From contig JANWHI010000010.1 in NCBI GenBank assembly GCA_025450495.1, forward strand, positions 1 through 6,567: a stretch of 6,567 nucleotides of DNA, in the 5' to 3' direction. Source of the DNA: Candidatus Dormiibacter sp. (lineage in GTDB: Bacteria; Chloroflexota; Dormibacteria; UBA8260). Below, piece after piece: positions 5,160-6,567 of this stretch (within the stretch, counting starts at the first letter, position 1; each line of letters starts with the position of its first letter). Both the position numbers and the translations under genes were made by a program. Below the pieces are notes generated by a model. The model did not search any database, was not told the DNA's origin, and saw only the letters and a program-made list of their open reading frames with translations.

Positions 5160-5375
5160 TCAGTAATCACCAAAGGTGTCGGAGTCGAGCTGCTCGAGGA
5201 ACGCGGTCGCTGTTCTGCGCAGCTCCGGCGAGGAGGTGGGGTCGGCCACGATCATCTCGGCCATCCGATGCGCGTTGGTGAGCAACTCCGCAACCATGTC
5301 GGCATCCTCGTCGGCGAAGCCGCCCGACGCGACGAACCGCAGCACCCGGTCGAGGTTGCGCTTGGTGTCTGCCAT
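5160..5375 (-). CDS. Small protein of unknown function
   Basis: I do not recognise this 71-residue protein. It is acidic, predicted largely helical, with no cysteine, signal peptide or membrane segment. It has an amphipathic middle stretch (DADMVAELLTNAHRMAEMIV, residues 24-43) and a DSDTFGDY C-terminus. The ATG at 5373-5375 lies 9 bases after a TAGAGT -10-like box, so the message would be leaderless or nearly so. It is the first gene of the unit with the hydrolase and the reductase: its stop is one base from the hydrolase start, and its last codons contain the hydrolase's ribosome site. That arrangement, with good codon use, supports a real gene. It could be a partner or regulator of the hydrolase, but nothing in the sequence proves it. 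Confidence 0.75.
   Translation of the reverse strand: MADTKRNLDRVLRFVASGGFADEDADMVAELLTNAHRMAEMIVADPTSSPELRRTATAFLEQLDSDTFGDY
5166..5171 (-). promoter_or_regulatory. Ribosome binding site GGTGAT of the hydrolase gene
   Basis: GGTGAT on the minus strand matches part of the anti-Shine-Dalgarno complement and lies 7 bases before the GTG at 5158, inside the last codons of the 71-residue gene. It favours that GTG over the TTG at 5173. Confidence 0.55.
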
Positions 5376-5378
5376 GGT

Positions 5379-5398
5379 CGCGCGACTCTAATCGCGCG
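5379..5398. promoter_or_regulatory. Inverted repeat over the promoter of the 71-residue gene, possible operator
   Basis: CGCGCGA (5379-5385) and TCGCGCG (5392-5398) flank CTCTAA. The spacer contains most of the TAGAGT -10-like box (5385-5390, minus strand) whose end lies 9 bases before the ATG at 5375. A protein bound to the repeat would cover the promoter. The arms are low-complexity CG runs, so chance is possible. Confidence 0.4.
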
Positions 5399-5435
5399 CG
5401 CGGCCGGCGCACGCCGTTCGGGCAGGGCTGGCGGG

Positions 5436-5441
5436 CACAAT
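5436..5441 (+). promoter_or_regulatory. Possible -10 box CACAAT for leaderless S51-like gene
   Basis: CACAAT, near TANNNT, ends 8 bases before the GTG at 5450, a leaderless spacing. It is one of the few A/T-rich words in this gap and supports GTG 5450 over the upstream in-frame TTG at 5441. Confidence 0.35.
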
Positions 5442-5449
5442 TGCCTGCT

Positions 5450-6151
5450 GTGGCAGGTCCCATCGCTCTGGTTGGCAGCGGTGAGTTCACGCGGGCCACG
5501 GAGGATGTCGACAGGGCGCTCCTCGACGGGAGGGCGAGCCGCGTCGTGTACCTGCCGACCGCGGCGGCGCTGGAGGGCGAGCAGCGGATCAACTACTGGG
5601 TGGAGCTCGGGCGCGCCCACTACGCACGGTTGGGCGTCGATGCCACGCCGCTGATGGTCCTGGATCGCACCGATGCCGACCGTGCCGAGCTCGCCGCGCA
5701 GGTCGAGGGCGCCGGGCTGGTCTACCTCTCGGGCGGCAACCCCACCTTCCTCGCCACCTCGCTGGTGGGGACGCGCGTCGGCGACGCGATCAAGGATGCG
5801 TGGCTGCAGGGCGGCGCGGTCGCCGGTTGTTCCGCGGGGGCGATCGCACTCACGCAGACGGTGCCGGACATCCGCCACCGCCGCGGCACCTCTGTCCCCG
5901 GCCTCGGCCTGGTGCCTGGCGTGATCGTCATGCCGCATTTCGACCAGATCGAACGCTGGTTGCCCGGCGCCATCCAGTGGGCGCTCGAGGCCACGCCACC
6001 GGGTGTGCACCTCGTCGGCGTCGACGAGGACACCGCCATCGTCGGCGGCCCATTGCAATGGCGGGTGATGGGCCGTGGCCATGCCTGGGTGCTGACCGCC
6101 ATGGGCGAGCACACCAGCTACGGGGCCGGCGAGGTGCTGTCGCTCGGCTGA
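5450..6151 (+). CDS. Peptidase S51 / cyanophycinase-like protein (class I glutamine amidotransferase-like fold)
   Basis: The 233-residue product resembles the S51 group (dipeptidase E and cyanophycinase), serine hydrolases that cut peptides with acidic residues. It begins GPIALVGSGEF (3-13). It has YLSGGNPTFLA (92-102), where cyanophycinases and PepE carry a GGxxx-type strand. The nucleophile elbow is AGCSAGAIAL (125-134, Ser128), followed by VMPHFDQIERW (160-170, His163) and VGVDEDTAIV (189-198). Length is close to PepE and shorter than typical cyanophycinase. No signal peptide is present. I saw no cyanophycin synthetase or peptide transporter nearby, so the substrate is open. The start is taken at GTG 5450; TTG 5441 would add three residues (MPA). 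It is divergent from the 71-residue gene and convergent with the acyl-CoA dehydrogenase, 14 bases apart. Confidence 0.88.
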   Translation: MAGPIALVGSGEFTRATEDVDRALLDGRASRVVYLPTAAALEGEQRINYWVELGRAHYARLGVDATPLMVLDRTDADRAELAAQVEGAGLVYLSGGNPTFLATSLVGTRVGDAIKDAWLQGGAVAGCSAGAIALTQTVPDIRHRRGTSVPGLGLVPGVIVMPHFDQIERWLPGAIQWALEATPPGVHLVGVDEDTAIVGGPLQWRVMGRGHAWVLTAMGEHTSYGAGEVLSLG

Positions 6152-6165
6152 CCCGGCGGCGACGC

Positions 6166-6567
6166 TCACACCTTGTGCCTCTCCAGGAGACCTCGCGCGA
6201 TGATCAGCTTCTGGATCTCGTTGGTGCCCTCTCCGATCATCAGCAGCGGTGCATCACGGTAGAGGCGTTCCACCTGGTACTCCTTGGAGTATCCGTACCC
6301 GCCGTGAATGCGCATCGCCTCGACGACGCACTCGAAGCAGGTCTCTGTGGCGAACAGCTTGGCCATCCCGCATTCGACGTCGGCGCGTTCGCCCGCATCC
6401 TTCTTCTGCGCTGCCATCTGGGTCATCAGGCGAGCCGCGGTGATCTTGGTGGCCATGTCGGCAAGCTTCAACTGGATGGCCTGGTGCTGGGCGATCGGCA
6501 CCCCGAAGGCGTGGCGCTGCTGCGCGTACTCGATGGACAGCTCGAACGCTCTCTGGGCGACGCCGAC
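6166..6567 (-). CDS. Acyl-CoA dehydrogenase, C-terminal part (gene runs off window)
   Basis: FAD-dependent acyl-CoA dehydrogenases form the 2,3 double bond of acyl-CoA in beta-oxidation or branched-chain amino acid breakdown. The 133 residues visible are the C-terminal helical domain. They include VGVAQRAFELSIEYAQQRHA and FGVPIAQHQAIQ (1-32), a helix with ADMAT, then MRIHGGYGYSKEYQVERLYR (85-104), which contributes to FAD binding and the dimer interface. Finally there is IGEGTNEIQKLIIAR (111-125). Glu113 occupies the catalytic-base position of MCAD/SCAD-type enzymes, unlike isovaleryl- or long-chain types that use a different helix. The frame is open through base 6567, so about two thirds of the gene lies outside. 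Chain-length preference cannot be told from this part. Confidence 0.93.
   Translation of the reverse strand, partial: VGVAQRAFELSIEYAQQRHAFGVPIAQHQAIQLKLADMATKITAARLMTQMAAQKKDAGERADVECGMAKLFATETCFECVVEAMRIHGGYGYSKEYQVERLYRDAPLLMIGEGTNEIQKLIIARGLLERHKV

Noticed and set aside
4358..5281. Plus-strand 307-codon open frame opposite the hydrolase
   Set aside because: It mirrors the hydrolase gene with its intact triad; the composition is His/Arg/Asp-rich and no motif is visible.
6139..6163. Stem GTCGC/GCGAC between the S51-like and acyl-CoA dehydrogenase genes, considered as bidirectional terminator
   Set aside because: The stem is imperfect with a mismatch and bulge, and no T-tract follows on either strand.
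5252..6169. Minus-strand 305-codon open frame opposite the S51-like gene
   Set aside because: It is antisense to a gene with clear nucleophile and histidine motifs and would also overlap the 71-residue gene; shadow frame.

Overview
The window is high-GC bacterial chromosome. The third codon positions are strongly G/C, GTG starts are common, and several start codons sit about 7-8 bases behind a TANNNT-like -10 box, as in leaderless genes. The gene content (a solitary beta-class DNA methyltransferase, a CsbD-like stress protein, a RibD/DHFR-family reductase, MaoC and FadE-type enzymes) fits an actinobacterium, perhaps an acidimicrobial or related lineage. This placement is inference; no rRNA or other marker gene is present.

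Layout. Positions 1-288 carry no convincing gene. They hold diverged inverted copies of one repeat (1-64 and 152-215, plus a short third copy at 256-277) and several hairpins. Positions 289-2434 hold a three-gene minus-strand cluster read maoC-like > folP > folK, with 4-base GTGA overlaps at both junctions. FolP is a long form with an extra N-terminal domain of about 130 residues. Positions 2541-2729 (minus) encode a CsbD-like protein, divergent from an orphan DNA methyltransferase at 2819-3700 (plus). Positions 3714-5375 (minus) form a second tight three-gene unit: a 71-residue protein of unknown function, an alpha/beta hydrolase, and a DHFR/RibD-C family reductase that has no standard start codon where its family normally begins. 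Positions 5450-6151 (plus) encode a peptidase S51/cyanophycinase-like protein, divergent from the 71-residue gene. From 6166 to the window end (minus) is the C-terminal third of an acyl-CoA dehydrogenase.

How they fit together. FolP and FolK catalyse adjacent steps of folate synthesis. The MaoC-like hydratase and the acyl-CoA dehydrogenase belong to acyl-CoA (fatty acid or branched-chain) metabolism but lie in separate units. The 71-residue protein, hydrolase and reductase are almost certainly co-transcribed, but their shared purpose cannot be read from sequence. I see no integrase, transposase, CRISPR, phage gene or restriction nuclease, and no clear new multi-gene system. The least explained parts are the inverted-repeat region at the left edge, the missing start of the reductase gene, and the coupling of an acyl-CoA hydratase gene to folate genes.
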